DNA from: JACMLD01 sp039919885
GTDB lineage: Bacteria; Bacteroidota; Bacteroidia; Chitinophagales; Chitinophagaceae
Direction: 5' to 3'
DNA: 64,000 bases
Assembly (NCBI GenBank): GCA_039919885.1
Contig: JBDSEV010000008.1
Location: 1-64,000, forward strand
Position numbers and translations under genes: made by a program. The stretch's first letter is position 1; every line of letters starts with the position of its first letter. This document shows, one piece after another, positions 19,540-28,887 of the stretch. The notes under the pieces were generated by a model, which was given only the letters and a program-made list of their open reading frames with translations, did not search any database and was not told the origin of the DNA.

Positions 19540-21261
19540 TTAGTGAAGATTTCTAATGGATTCACTGCCGGAACCACCCCTTAAATGGTCAAGGTCGGCG
19601 CCCAGGTTTGCCTGTTGAACATGATCAATATAGAGGCGGACGTAGCCCCTGTTGGTAACCGGGTCTGGACGTTGCCACGCATTTTTTCGCAGCTGTATTT
19701 CATCTTCCGTAATATCAAGATGTAATTTCCTGTTCTCGGTGTCCAGTTCAATCATATCACCATCTTTTACAAGTGCCAGCAGACCGCCAACGGCAGATTC
19801 GGGTGCAATATGGAGAATAACGGTGCCGGCGGCTGTACCGCTCATGCGGCCGTCGGATAATCTAATCATGTCTTTTATACCTCTGCGGAGTAACTTTAAA
19901 GGAAGATCAACATTACCAACTTCTGGCATACCAGGATAGCCTACCGGTCCCGCGCCTTTAAGCACGATAATAGAATGTTCGTCAATATCCAGGTCTTCAT
20001 CATCAATTCTTGCGTGGTAATCTTCCATCGATTCAAATACAACCGCTTTACCCCTGTGTTTTAACAACGCTTTTGTTGCAGCTGACGGTTTAATGATGGC
20101 ACCCAGTTCGCATAAGTTTCCCTTTAACACTACTATACCTGCGTTGGTCTGAAGCGGCGCATCAATGGTGCTGATTACATCGGTATTGTAGCAAACTGCG
20201 GTGCTATTATTTTCGCCGAGGGTTTTTCCGTTTACGGTGATGGTGCAGGTATGAAGATGTTTTTCAAGTTCTTTTATAACCACTGGTAGTCCACCCGCAT
20301 AATAGAAATCCTCCATTAAATATTTACCAGACGGTTTAAGGTTTAGCAGTAAAGGTATTTTACTGCCCAGTTGGTCAAAATCTTCCAGTGTGAGATCAAC
20401 GCCAATCCTGCCGGCGATGGCCAGTAAATGAAGAATAAAATTGGTGGAGCCCCCAATGCCTGCATTCACAACAATTGCATTTTCGAAGGCTTCGCGCGTA
20501 AGAATGGTGGAGAGGGTAAGGTTTTCTTCTACCATTTCAACAATCCGGCGCCCGCTTAACTGCGCCATTACTTTTTTCCTTGCATCAACTGCTGGTATTG
20601 CACTTGCGCCTGGCAGTGTTAATCCGAGCGATTCTACCATACATGCCATAGTGGATGCTGTGCCCATCGTCATACAATGACCTGCACTTCTTGCAACACC
20701 AATTTCTGCTTCCCGTATGTCATCCGGGGTGTAATGGTCTACCAACATTTTTTCTTTCACCATCCAGTTAAATGTGCCACTGCCGAGACACTCCCCCTTA
20801 AATCTTCCATTGAGCATCGGACCGCCGGGTACAACAATGGTAGGGATATTAACGCTGCAGGCACCCATTAGCGTTGAAGGGGTTGTTTTATCACAACCGG
20901 TTAACAATACCACGCCATCCAAAGGATTTGCCCGGATAGCTTCTTCAACATCCATACTGGCCAGGTTTCTGAAAAGCATTGTTGTTGGGCGCATAATCGT
21001 TTCACCCAATGAACTTACCGGAAATTCCAGGGGGAAGCCACCAGCATCAATGACGCCTCTTTTAACTACATCGGCAAATTCACGCAGGTGTCCATTGCAG
21101 GGCGTAAGTTCGCTCCATGTATTGCATATACCAATGACAGGCCGGCCATCAAAATAATCGTCTGGATATCCCTGATTACGAAACCAGGAACGGTGAACAA
21201 ATCCCATTTTATCTGACCTGCAAAACCAGTCATGGCTTCTAAGTTTTCGTTTTGATTTCAT
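19540..21261 (-). CDS. IlvD/Edd-family pentonate dehydratase (L-arabinonate/D-xylonate type)
   Basis: A 573-residue cytoplasmic iron-sulfur dehydratase. The three cluster cysteines of the sugar-acid branch are present: C55 (ELTPCNGHLRE), C123 (LTGCDKTTPS) and C196 (AGHCMTMGTAS). These positions sit four residues before those known for Rhizobium leguminosarum L-arabinonate dehydratase (59/127/200). The serine that acts as base is in SDGRMSGTAAG (S474). The opening KLRSHDWF and NQGYPDDYFDGRPVIGI also match that enzyme, not the branched-chain IlvD. The reaction is pentonate to 2-keto-3-deoxypentonate, feeding the FAH and KGSADH enzymes encoded at 7042-9528. L-arabinonate, D-xylonate or related acids are all possible. 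Confidence 0.88.
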   Translation of the reverse strand: MKSKRKLRSHDWFCRSDKMGFVHRSWFRNQGYPDDYFDGRPVIGICNTWSELTPCNGHLREFADVVKRGVIDAGGFPLEFPVSSLGETIMRPTTMLFRNLASMDVEEAIRANPLDGVVLLTGCDKTTPSTLMGACSVNIPTIVVPGGPMLNGRFKGECLGSGTFNWMVKEKMLVDHYTPDDIREAEIGVARSAGHCMTMGTASTMACMVESLGLTLPGASAIPAVDARKKVMAQLSGRRIVEMVEENLTLSTILTREAFENAIVVNAGIGGSTNFILHLLAIAGRIGVDLTLEDFDQLGSKIPLLLNLKPSGKYLMEDFYYAGGLPVVIKELEKHLHTCTITVNGKTLGENNSTAVCYNTDVISTIDAPLQTNAGIVVLKGNLCELGAIIKPSAATKALLKHRGKAVVFESMEDYHARIDDEDLDIDEHSIIVLKGAGPVGYPGMPEVGNVDLPLKLLRRGIKDMIRLSDGRMSGTAAGTVILHIAPESAVGGLLALVKDGDMIELDTENRKLHLDITEDEIQLRKNAWQRPDPVTNRGYVRLYIDHVQQANLGADLDHLRGGSGSESIRNLH

Positions 21262-21296
21262 GCATGTAATTTTTTATTGCCGCGCGTATCTTTGCA

Positions 21297-21312
21297 TGCC
21301 GTATGTACGGCA
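21297..21312. promoter_or_regulatory. Perfect palindrome upstream of pentonate dehydratase, candidate operator
   Basis: TGCCGTA-TG-TACGGCA (7-bp arms, 2-base spacer) lies 36 bases upstream of the leftward dehydratase start codon, in its likely leader or promoter. The spacer is too small for a stable RNA hairpin, so a protein-binding site is more likely than a terminator. Function is not known. Confidence 0.3.
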
Positions 21313-21602
21313 AGGTTTTTTAAACAATGATTGCCATAAGAAAAACTATGATGGATGAAAGGACCATCAGATGATGGCAGCCGATTATTTGCTAACCGAT
21401 AAAAATAAAGAGGTTGCATTGTAAGTTCGTTAGTATTAAACATGCTATAGGGAATCGTCGAAAGTGAACGAACAATTGAATAGCAGCTGATATTAATTGC
21501 CGTGCCGTGAGAAGTCCTAAAGCTCGTTGAAACTGTGTATGTTCATGTTGCCAATGTCACTCCAACTCCACCAATTCTACCTTTTGAGGGACGAGTACAT
21601 GA

Positions 21603-21773
21603 TGCCGGAACAGTTATTCTTATTAATGAAAATTGATTTACTGCCGGAAAAATAGCAACACCCCGAACGAAAAGCTTCCATTATAGAACAGCGTTGATTT
21701 TTGTACGTCATATTGAAGTAAATTGTATTTCTTTATTCCGATAATTAACGGCTGTTTTTTTCGCCGGAAAAAA
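21603..21773 (+). repeat. Three GCCGGAA repeats upstream of AraC gene
   Basis: GCCGGAA occurs at 21604, 21643 and 21763 in the same orientation; the last two extend to GCCGGAAAAA. The third is about 30 bases before the AraC start codon. Direct repeats in front of an AraC-family gene suggest autoregulation sites. This is an inference from position only. Confidence 0.3.
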
Positions 21774-21792
21774 TGCATAAAATCAGGCTTGC

Positions 21793-22680
21793 ATGAAGCA
21801 ATTTGTACTGCAGCAGGGAACAAGCCCGGAATTAAGGTCGTTTCCGGATATCATTGAAATAGGCAGTAAAAAGAATATTTCAATCCACCTGGGTTCTATG
21901 CCTGTTTTAGCCCAGGAGTTCCTTCGGGTATATTGTGTACTGGAAGGCAAATTTGAATGGCAGTTGCAGGGCCAGCGATTTGTAGTATATCCTGGCGACA
22001 CGGTACTTGTTTTGCCCAACCAGGTATTTGGAAGTACTAAAGGTTATTTGGAAATTGGTACCATCGCATGGTTATACCTGAATGTAACCCGGCGCGAAAA
22101 CGGCAATCTTTGCTGGGGCGCATGGAGTAACCTCACTGAAAACGAACGGCAAACAATTAGCAACATTATGTTGCTGAGCCGTACGGTTGTTCCGTCAAGG
22201 GTAGAGGAGACGGTCCGCATTTTGCGGGCGTTGCAAAATGAACTGTTCAACCACGAAATAGGATTTCATACCCGAATACGCCACTTGCTGGATGAGTTGT
22301 TGGTATTGGTAACAAGGCAACTAACAAAACAAAGCCACTCTGGCAGGGATTTCCCCAAAATTTTCTTACAATTAGAACAGCGGTTGCGTGAAAATCTTTT
22401 TCACCAGTGGTCTGTCGAAGAAATGGCCGCTACGGTTGGTATGGGAACCACCCACTTCAACGAGCGGGTAAAAACGTTTACGGGTTTTACGCCCACGAAT
22501 TATCTCATAAACATCAGGATTTCTGAATCCATTAAATTGTTGCGAAAACCGGAGTTAACCCTTACTGATATTGCACTGGATACAGGTTTTTATTCTTCTC
22601 AACATTTTTCAACAACATTTAAGAAGCTGACAGGTTATACACCGAGCGAATTCAGAAAAAAAGGAAGTGCTGACAGTTAA
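21793..22680 (+). CDS. AraC-family transcriptional regulator with cupin-like N-terminal domain
   Basis: A 295-residue regulator. Residues about 15-105 form the sugar-binding AraC cupin (VLEGKFEWQLQGQRFVVYPG), and residues about 190-290 hold the two helix-turn-helix motifs (SVEEMAATVGMGTTHFNERV, then LTDIALDTGFYSSQHFSTTF and the GYTPSEFRKK tail). Such proteins usually activate pentose or sugar-acid operons when bound to their sugar. It is divergent from the pentonate dehydratase and 12 bases upstream of a kinase in the same direction, so it probably controls this module. The inducer is unknown. Confidence 0.92.
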   Translation: MKQFVLQQGTSPELRSFPDIIEIGSKKNISIHLGSMPVLAQEFLRVYCVLEGKFEWQLQGQRFVVYPGDTVLVLPNQVFGSTKGYLEIGTIAWLYLNVTRRENGNLCWGAWSNLTENERQTISNIMLLSRTVVPSRVEETVRILRALQNELFNHEIGFHTRIRHLLDELLVLVTRQLTKQSHSGRDFPKIFLQLEQRLRENLFHQWSVEEMAATVGMGTTHFNERVKTFTGFTPTNYLINIRISESIKLLRKPELTLTDIALDTGFYSSQHFSTTFKKLTGYTPSEFRKKGSADS

Positions 22681-22692
22681 AAAAATTATGAT

Positions 22693-24201
22693 ATGGACAC
22701 GATAATAAGTATTGAATTAGGAACAAATGCGGTAAGGGTATATGCTTTTGATTTAAAAGGGCAGGTGCTGGCATTTGCAAAGGGCGCATATCCTACTTTC
22801 CACCCTTTTCCTGACTACAGCGAACAGGACCCGGAACAGATTTTCATTACCATGCTGTTTGTGCTGAAAAACCTGCTCAGTGAAAAAATTCATCCAAAGA
22901 AATATAAAGTCGTTTCCATTTGTTTCAGTGCATCTATGCATACCCTGCTCACCGTAGACAAGCACGGCGTACCACTGGGACCGGTAATGACCTGGGCCGA
23001 TAGCAGAAGCAAGGCGGAAGCAAAGGAATTACGTAACGCGCCAATTTCTGAAAAAATTTACCAGGTTACCGGCACGCCCATTCACCCCATGTCGCCGTTG
23101 GTAAAAATTCTCTGGTTAAAGGCGCACGACAATGAGACGTTTCGGGATACCGTCAAATTCATGTCGCTGAAAAGTTATATCATACAACAGTTAACCGGTG
23201 CCTGCAAAATAGATCTTAGCCTGGCATCCGCTACCGGCTTACTCGATATACATAAAAAAGTATGGGATGAAACAGTATTGGCGTATGCAGGTATTCGGGT
23301 TGATCAGCTTCCCGATCCGGTTTCAATATCCGATACCTGTGGTAAATTACGGCACCAATACCGGGTATCCCTGGGCTTGAGTGCAGACACCAAAATACTT
23401 ATTGGATCCAGTGACGGCTGTTTTGCTACGCTGGGAGCCGGGGTATGGGCCGAAGACATGGCCACCGTTACCATTGAAGACAGTGCTGCTGTACGGGTAG
23501 TTGGTACAACCGTGTTAATGGATAAAGATCAGCGATTGTTTAACTATGTGCTGGACGACAACCACTATGTTTCAGGCGGCCCATCGAACAGTGGTGGCGT
23601 TATCTTTGAATGGTTTGCAAAACAGTTTGGCGATTTTAAAGAAGCCTACGATTTGGAAGTTTGCATTGAAGATCTGATGGCTGAGGCCGCTGGAGTAGAA
23701 GCGGGTTCAGAAAGACTTCTTTTCCTGCCTTATCTGCTAGGGGAAAGAGCCCCAATATGGAATGCGAACGCCAGGGGCGTTTTCTTCGGCATTAATATAA
23801 ACCACGAAAGAAAACATTTTGCCAAGGCCGCTATTGAGGGCATCCTGTATGAAATGTATAGTATACAAAGGATGTTGCAAAATCACCGTAACATTAAGCA
23901 GATTTCTGTAAATGGAAGTTTTGCTTCTAAGCCATTTGTTACCCAACTTATCGCAGATATTTTCAATTTGCCGGTTAGCGCAAGTTCCAACGTAAGTAGT
24001 GTAAGTCTCGGGGCATATCTTTTAAGTGCATCAGAACTTGGCATCTACAATGGTATTACCGAAGCCGCTAAAACAATAAAATTGGCAGAACCTTTCAAGC
24101 CGAATAAATACCACAATGCTACCTACCAAAAATATTATGCTATTTTCGAAAGCCTTAGTGGTAAACTGAATAGTGACTTTGAAGCCCTTGCAATGTTATA
24201 A
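22693..24201 (+). CDS. FGGY-family sugar kinase, gluconokinase type
   Basis: A 502-residue cytoplasmic kinase. IELGTNAVRVYAFD at the N-terminus is the phosphate-1 loop, MTWADSRSKAEAK carries the catalytic Asp region, and GTPIHPMSPLVKILWLK is a string seen in FGGY gluconokinases rather than xylulokinases. GSSDGCFATLGAG and GGVIFEWF are the second-domain motifs. The likely reaction is ATP-dependent phosphorylation of gluconate or a related aldonate or ketose. It begins 12 bases after the AraC gene. If it does act on an aldonate, it offers a phosphorylated branch beside the non-phosphorylative route. Ribulose or xylulose as substrates cannot be ruled out. Confidence 0.83.
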   Translation: MDTIISIELGTNAVRVYAFDLKGQVLAFAKGAYPTFHPFPDYSEQDPEQIFITMLFVLKNLLSEKIHPKKYKVVSICFSASMHTLLTVDKHGVPLGPVMTWADSRSKAEAKELRNAPISEKIYQVTGTPIHPMSPLVKILWLKAHDNETFRDTVKFMSLKSYIIQQLTGACKIDLSLASATGLLDIHKKVWDETVLAYAGIRVDQLPDPVSISDTCGKLRHQYRVSLGLSADTKILIGSSDGCFATLGAGVWAEDMATVTIEDSAAVRVVGTTVLMDKDQRLFNYVLDDNHYVSGGPSNSGGVIFEWFAKQFGDFKEAYDLEVCIEDLMAEAAGVEAGSERLLFLPYLLGERAPIWNANARGVFFGININHERKHFAKAAIEGILYEMYSIQRMLQNHRNIKQISVNGSFASKPFVTQLIADIFNLPVSASSNVSSVSLGAYLLSASELGIYNGITEAAKTIKLAEPFKPNKYHNATYQKYYAIFESLSGKLNSDFEALAML

Positions 24202-24262
24202 CTAGCATCTGCTCATGAATGTTCCAGTCAGACCAGTTTCTTTTGAAACGTTCTGCTGTTGC

Positions 24263-24664
24263 TTACTTACTTCTTTTTAAAAAATAGTCCGTAGAATTTT
24301 TGTTGGCGGTGCCTTCCAGCGCGAGTTCCGTGTCTGTAATGGAATCGATCTTGTATTTCCACAGGCTGCCATTAACGATTACGTACAGGTTGTTCCTGAC
24401 AGCATCATAATTCCATACACCTTCTGAACCTTTTTTGTCAGTAAAAATGATATAGCCGTTTGCCAAAAACTGGATGGAGGAGTCGGCATCAGGCGGAAAG
24501 CAGTCCATTTTTTTAGATCCTTTTGCAAAATTGGTTTCCCATTTATGACAAAGCAGGTCAACCATCTTTTTTTTATCTCTTGCCTGGCCATGTGAAAGGA
24601 AAGGCAAAGCCAGCAAAACTACGAACAACATAAGAAGGCTGGTGCGGTACTTTATTGTATGCAT
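24263..24664 (-). CDS. Secreted lipocalin-like domain protein
   Basis: A 133-residue protein with a signal peptide ending near LSHGQA. The mature part has alternating strands (SIQFLANGYIIFTDKKGSEG, VWNYD..NNLYVIV) resembling small lipocalin-like proteins common in Bacteroidota. Two cysteines (CHKW and DCFPP) could form a disulfide. It stands alone, convergent with the kinase gene. The 61-base gap contains GTTTC-TTTT-GAAAC with outer CAGA/TCTG pairing that might act as a weak terminator. Function unknown. Confidence 0.6.
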   Translation of the reverse strand: MHTIKYRTSLLMLFVVLLALPFLSHGQARDKKKMVDLLCHKWETNFAKGSKKMDCFPPDADSSIQFLANGYIIFTDKKGSEGVWNYDAVRNNLYVIVNGSLWKYKIDSITDTELALEGTANKNSTDYFLKRSK

Positions 24665-24903
24665 GAGCTTGGGTTTATTATCCGGTGCTTTGCCTGCGGG
24701 TAAAGCGCTTGTGGAATTTAATCTGGTGTAAATCTAAAACACTTTTGGCGCATAACAACTGCCCTCTTATGCCTGCGTTCCGGCAATAAAACGACATACC
24801 GCGCAACAGGCGGTAAATGGGCACCATAGATTTAATAGAAAGGAGAACAATACAGGGTGGGTGGCAAAACAATCGGTCCGGTGGAAAATACCGTTTCTTT
24901 TCA

Positions 24904-27189
24904 TCATCGCTGTTTTTCAGCGATTCCTTCCAGATCCACTTCCTCATGTCCCGTACGATTTTTATTAAATGGAAACGTGATCAGTATTCTCAGGCCGCCA
25001 TCATTTTTCAGGTGAAGCGTTCCTTCCAGCTGCCGTGCCAAACCCGTGATCAGGTTCATGCCCAGGGATTTGCTTTTTAGAACGTTCACGTTGTCAGGTA
25101 GCCCCCTGCCATTGTCGGCCACTTCCAGGTGGATCTGATCGTCCGCAGCAACGGTCAGCGAAATCCGTATCAGTCCCTCGCTATTTTTACTAAACGCGTA
25201 TTTAATAGAATTTGTAATTGCTTCATTCAGAATCAGGCCAACAGGCACTGCCTGGGATACATTCAGGCTAACTGGTTCAACAGCTTGTTCAAAACATATA
25301 TCGGCGTTTGCGTTGAAAATATCTTTGAGGTAGCTGGCCAGCTCATTAATGTAACCTTGCATATCAATCATGCAAACCTTTTCGGACTGATATAGTTTTT
25401 GATGTATTAGCGCCATTGCGTACATCCTGCGCTGACTGTCCCTGATAGCTAGTTTGGCTGGCCCATTGTCCAAAAAGGCAGACTGGGTATTCAATAAACT
25501 GATAACCATTTGCAGGTTGTTTTTCACGCGGTGATGTACTTCTTTAACCAACCATTCCTTTTCTATTACCAGCCGTTGCAGCATCTCATTTTTGGCGGAA
25601 ATTACATTGCTGCTTTTTTGTTTATCCCTGAACCTGCGATAAAGCAATGCAATAATTACCAGCAACAATCCCAGGCCGCCAATCGAAAAATGTCTTGCCA
25701 TATCTGCCCTTTGCAGCCCGCTTTGCTGCAATTCATTTTTTTGATTAAGCAATACAATGTCCTGGTCTTTAATTTTTATTTCATTTTTATTCTTTTGCGT
25801 TTCATACTCCACTTCCATCTGTTGCATTTCACGGCTGCTCGTTTCATCAAAAAGGGAATCGTGCAGGTGCTGAAACTTTAAAAGGTTGGCAATCGCAGAC
25901 CTGGTTGATCCGGTTGCGGTATCAAGCCGGAACGCGAGGTAATAATTGTCTCTTATCCTGGCCGGATCATCCAGCTTTCGGCTTAAGGAATCTATTTTAT
26001 GAAGGTAGATTCCAGCTGCCGAAAATTGCCTCGATTCAAGGTAATAACCGATGAGCAACTGGTAAAAGTCATTTACCACCTGTGCTCTTGGCATATGCAC
26101 CTTAATTTGTTCCAATATCTGGTTACAGTGTATGCCGGTCTCCGGGTATTCCTTCAGCGCAAAATAAATGCTTGCATAGCACAGGGAAGTAAGTATGTAA
26201 CCCTCTTCTGATGTGGGCACCAGCAATTCTTTGGGAATACTTTTCATCAATTCCAGCGCCTCCCTTGGTTTTTTTAGTTCGATATAATTACGCACCATAT
26301 TATTCATGACCAATAATACGTCGGAGTTGTTTTTATATTTTTCCGAAATCCGTAACGCCGTCTTATAGTAGCCGATAGCACGCTGTCTTTCCTTTAAATG
26401 ACACAGGGTGATTGCCATATAGTTGTTGATTTGGCAATACGATAAACTGGAGTCTTTTACTCTTTCGGCATCCCTGAGGGCCATTAAACAATAATCCAGG
26501 GCGAGCTTGTAATTTCCCCGCAGATAGTAATACCTGTTATACAATATATATACACCCGAAAGCTTTGGGTAGTGTATTGATTCATATAATTTGAGGGAAA
26601 GATTGAGCGTCTCCAGCACTTTTGATCGCTGCTCATTTATCTCGTATAAATCTGCGAGGTATTTGAGGCTGTTGGCGTGCGCTTCTATATACTTCGACTG
26701 TCCAAAACACCGGACAGCAAGTTCTACTAACCGGATTTTTTCCACCAGGGTCGTACGGTCAGTATAAGGATAGTAATCTGACAGGTTGAAGTACGCTTTG
26801 CCCAAATAGTATTGGTTTTTGCTGTTGCTTAGCAGGTTTACCGCTTGCCAGGCCATCTCTTTGGCCTGCTTGTCCTGTTTTCGTTCCTTTGCAAGCATTG
26901 AACCGATTAGGATTTGATATGCTGCAATATCGGCAGATTGAACGGCTGCGTTAATCAGCTCCACTTTTCTTAAACAATCAGCCGCATAGGTAAGATCACG
27001 CCGGTCGTCACCAGTCTTAACAATGTAAGATTCTGCGAGCCGGAAAAGTATGTCCACACGCACCGAATCCGGCAGCGGCCTGTTCAGCACCAAACGCAGT
27101 GAATCCGTCTGCGAACTGCTGAGGTCCTGGCTATAACCAGTCGCTGTTCCTAACAGCAACCCTATAAGGAACATCAACCGGCTACGCAT
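24904..27189 (-). CDS. TPR-containing sensor histidine kinase (HisKA_2 type)
   Basis: A 761-residue membrane sensor. A signal peptide (ending GYSQ) is followed by a long periplasmic helical region with tetratricopeptide-like repeats (about 40-420), a coiled coil (about 450-490), one membrane helix (FSIGGLGLLLVIIALLY, about 500-517) and a cytoplasmic kinase. The phosphoacceptor is H553 in EVHHRVKNNLQMV, the HisKA_2 form; ATP-binding motifs are LNEAITNSIKYAF and VADNGRGLP. No response regulator is encoded beside it, so it is an orphan. Its signal is unknown. The upstream 607-base gap likely holds its promoter. Confidence 0.9.
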   Translation of the reverse strand: MRSRLMFLIGLLLGTATGYSQDLSSSQTDSLRLVLNRPLPDSVRVDILFRLAESYIVKTGDDRRDLTYAADCLRKVELINAAVQSADIAAYQILIGSMLAKERKQDKQAKEMAWQAVNLLSNSKNQYYLGKAYFNLSDYYPYTDRTTLVEKIRLVELAVRCFGQSKYIEAHANSLKYLADLYEINEQRSKVLETLNLSLKLYESIHYPKLSGVYILYNRYYYLRGNYKLALDYCLMALRDAERVKDSSLSYCQINNYMAITLCHLKERQRAIGYYKTALRISEKYKNNSDVLLVMNNMVRNYIELKKPREALELMKSIPKELLVPTSEEGYILTSLCYASIYFALKEYPETGIHCNQILEQIKVHMPRAQVVNDFYQLLIGYYLESRQFSAAGIYLHKIDSLSRKLDDPARIRDNYYLAFRLDTATGSTRSAIANLLKFQHLHDSLFDETSSREMQQMEVEYETQKNKNEIKIKDQDIVLLNQKNELQQSGLQRADMARHFSIGGLGLLLVIIALLYRRFRDKQKSSNVISAKNEMLQRLVIEKEWLVKEVHHRVKNNLQMVISLLNTQSAFLDNGPAKLAIRDSQRRMYAMALIHQKLYQSEKVCMIDMQGYINELASYLKDIFNANADICFEQAVEPVSLNVSQAVPVGLILNEAITNSIKYAFSKNSEGLIRISLTVAADDQIHLEVADNGRGLPDNVNVLKSKSLGMNLITGLARQLEGTLHLKNDGGLRILITFPFNKNRTGHEEVDLEGIAEKQR

Positions 27190-27796
27190 ATTTTTAAATC
27201 GTCTTGTTAAATAATTAATTCATCCACCAGCTGCTGCGCGAAAACAATCCAATTTTGCGGGTTTGATTCATGTTAGTATGTTGCCTTGCTGCCATATTAT
27301 TTGAAAAAGGAAACAGCACCATGGGTGTCATTGCCATTAATTAACCGTACCACAAAAGCCGGCAACCGGAACGATGTACTTTAATTTACCGTGGTCAACA
27401 AGTTGCATTTATTTAGCGTGTTTTAATGGGAGGTTGACTGGGGGAGTTGCCCGTTGTAATCATGCAACCCCCATGTGAAGTCAGGATGTATAGCTGGATG
27501 ATCACCATTGCGCATAGCTATATTTTTTTCCTCAGGGACATGTAACAAGAAGCAACTCTTTTATTATTGTGCGCATTGTGCTGTTTTGAAAATGATTGTA
27601 CTGACAGGCGTAAAAATACCGTCCATCAATAGCGGAAGCAATGTAGCATCTACGGAAATTGATATATGTTTTATCGGTAAAAATTTTCATGCGCTTGAAA
27701 ATCTGTGTGTGGCAAATGAAATCTCCATTGAAATCCTTTATAGGGGCATTGAAAAAGTCGCCTGTCACAGGTAGTTTTGGTTTTAAAACATTAGGT
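27190..27796. other. Divergent intergenic region between histidine kinase and YceI gene
   Basis: A 607-base gap. A possible imperfect hairpin lies at 27440-27472 (GGGG and GTTGC pairing with GCAAC and CCCC across a two-base bulge), with no T-run. Upstream extension of the YceI frame to 27659 is possible but gives a non-YceI peptide. Otherwise nothing recognisable. Confidence 0.4.
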
Positions 27797-28333
27797 ATGG
27801 ATACTGTTAAATGGATACTTGACCCGGCACACAGCGAAATTACCTTCAAAGTAAGGCATCTTATGATTTCAACGGTCACCGGGAGTTTTAGAAAATTCGA
27901 CCTCGTTGTAGAAACGGAAGGCGACGATTTTCTCACAACCACTAATTTGCAATTGACGGTCGAAACTGATTCGGTTAGCACGAACAATGATGCCCGGGAT
28001 CACCACCTTAAATCAGCTGACTTTTTCGATGTGAAAGAATTTCCTTTGTTCCGGTTCTCGGGCAAAAGGGTCTTTATGGATGGTGAATCCATGCTGCTGG
28101 AAGGTGCTTTAACATTAAAAGGAATCACAAAGCTGGTAACTGCGGCTGTTGATTTTGCGGGTTTAACGATTGATTCTTACAGGCAAACGAAGGCAGGATT
28201 TAGTGTTACCGGTAAACTTAACAGGAAAGATTTTGGACTTCAATGGGGTGCCTTAACAGAAGCTGGTAAGGTGGTAGTAAGTGATGAAGTTAAGTTTGAT
28301 GCAGAAATTCAGCTAATCAGGCAAGTGTTGTGA
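27797..28333 (+). CDS. YceI family protein
   Basis: A 178-residue protein starting MDTVKWILDPAHSEITFKVRH, the usual YceI opening. The lipocalin-like barrel binds isoprenoid or other lipid chains in studied members. Further marks are LKSADFFDVKEFPLFRF and GKLNRKDFGLQWG. There is no signal peptide from this start, so it is a cytoplasmic-type YceI, common in Bacteroidota. The frame is open upstream to 27659, but the added 46 residues do not fit the family, so 27797 is preferred. An AhpD-like gene follows 110 bases later, hinting at stress or organic-acid related use. Confidence 0.9.
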   Translation: MDTVKWILDPAHSEITFKVRHLMISTVTGSFRKFDLVVETEGDDFLTTTNLQLTVETDSVSTNNDARDHHLKSADFFDVKEFPLFRFSGKRVFMDGESMLLEGALTLKGITKLVTAAVDFAGLTIDSYRQTKAGFSVTGKLNRKDFGLQWGALTEAGKVVVSDEVKFDAEIQLIRQVL

Positions 28334-28443
28334 GCATGCCGCCGCGGATGCTGCTACTATCCAGGCGATTTTTTTGTTTCGCTGGATATAGAATTATGAA
28401 CCTGCCCATTGCTAAAAACTTTAATTAATAAAAAACAATTATT

Positions 28444-28887
28444 ATGGCTTCAAGATTTTTGATGGGCAAGGTGCAGCCCGACGCTTATAAAGCAATGAGT
28501 GCACTGGATAAGTACATTGCCAGCACGTCCATACAACCACCGCATCGTGAGCTGATTAAAATACGTGCATCGCAGATCAATGGTTGCGCGTATTGCGTAA
28601 ATCATCATACTCGCGATGCGCGGAAACTCGGTGAAACGGAGCAACGCATATATTTATTAAGCGTTTGGCGGGAAGCCGGGGGTCTTTTTACTGAAGAGGA
28701 GAAATTGTTGCTGGAAATGACCGAAGAAATCACCCTGATAAATCTGCATGGCCTGGGCAATGAATTATATGAAAAATCAATCAGCCTGTTGGGCGAAACA
28801 AAAACAGCTGAAGTAATTATGGCAATTATTACCATCAATGCATGGAACCGCATTGGTGTTAGTTTGAACATGCATCCGGAACTGTAG
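28444..28887 (+). CDS. Carboxymuconolactone decarboxylase/AhpD-like family protein
   Basis: A 147-residue helical protein with the redox motif C48-x-x-C51-x-x-x-H55 (GCAYCVNHH), which in AhpD-like proteins supports alkylhydroperoxidase or thiol-disulfide activity. The conserved upstream region ELIKIRASQINGC fits the family. It lies after the YceI gene on the same strand and is followed by a good terminator at 28925. Likely peroxide defence; the physiological reductant is unknown. Confidence 0.9.
   Translation: MASRFLMGKVQPDAYKAMSALDKYIASTSIQPPHRELIKIRASQINGCAYCVNHHTRDARKLGETEQRIYLLSVWREAGGLFTEEEKLLLEMTEEITLINLHGLGNELYEKSISLLGETKTAEVIMAIITINAWNRIGVSLNMHPEL

Larger units (their letters stand above)
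21262..21792. other. Divergent intergenic region between pentonate dehydratase and AraC regulator
   Basis: A 531-base region holding the start regions of two divergent genes. It contains a perfect short palindrome near the dehydratase start and three GCCGGAA repeats toward the regulator, both listed separately. No believable gene lies in it; short open frames are unlike known proteins. Confidence 0.5.

Noticed and set aside
27659..27796. N-terminal extension of the YceI gene
   Set aside because: The added residues do not fit the family, whereas the internal ATG at 27797 gives the standard YceI start.
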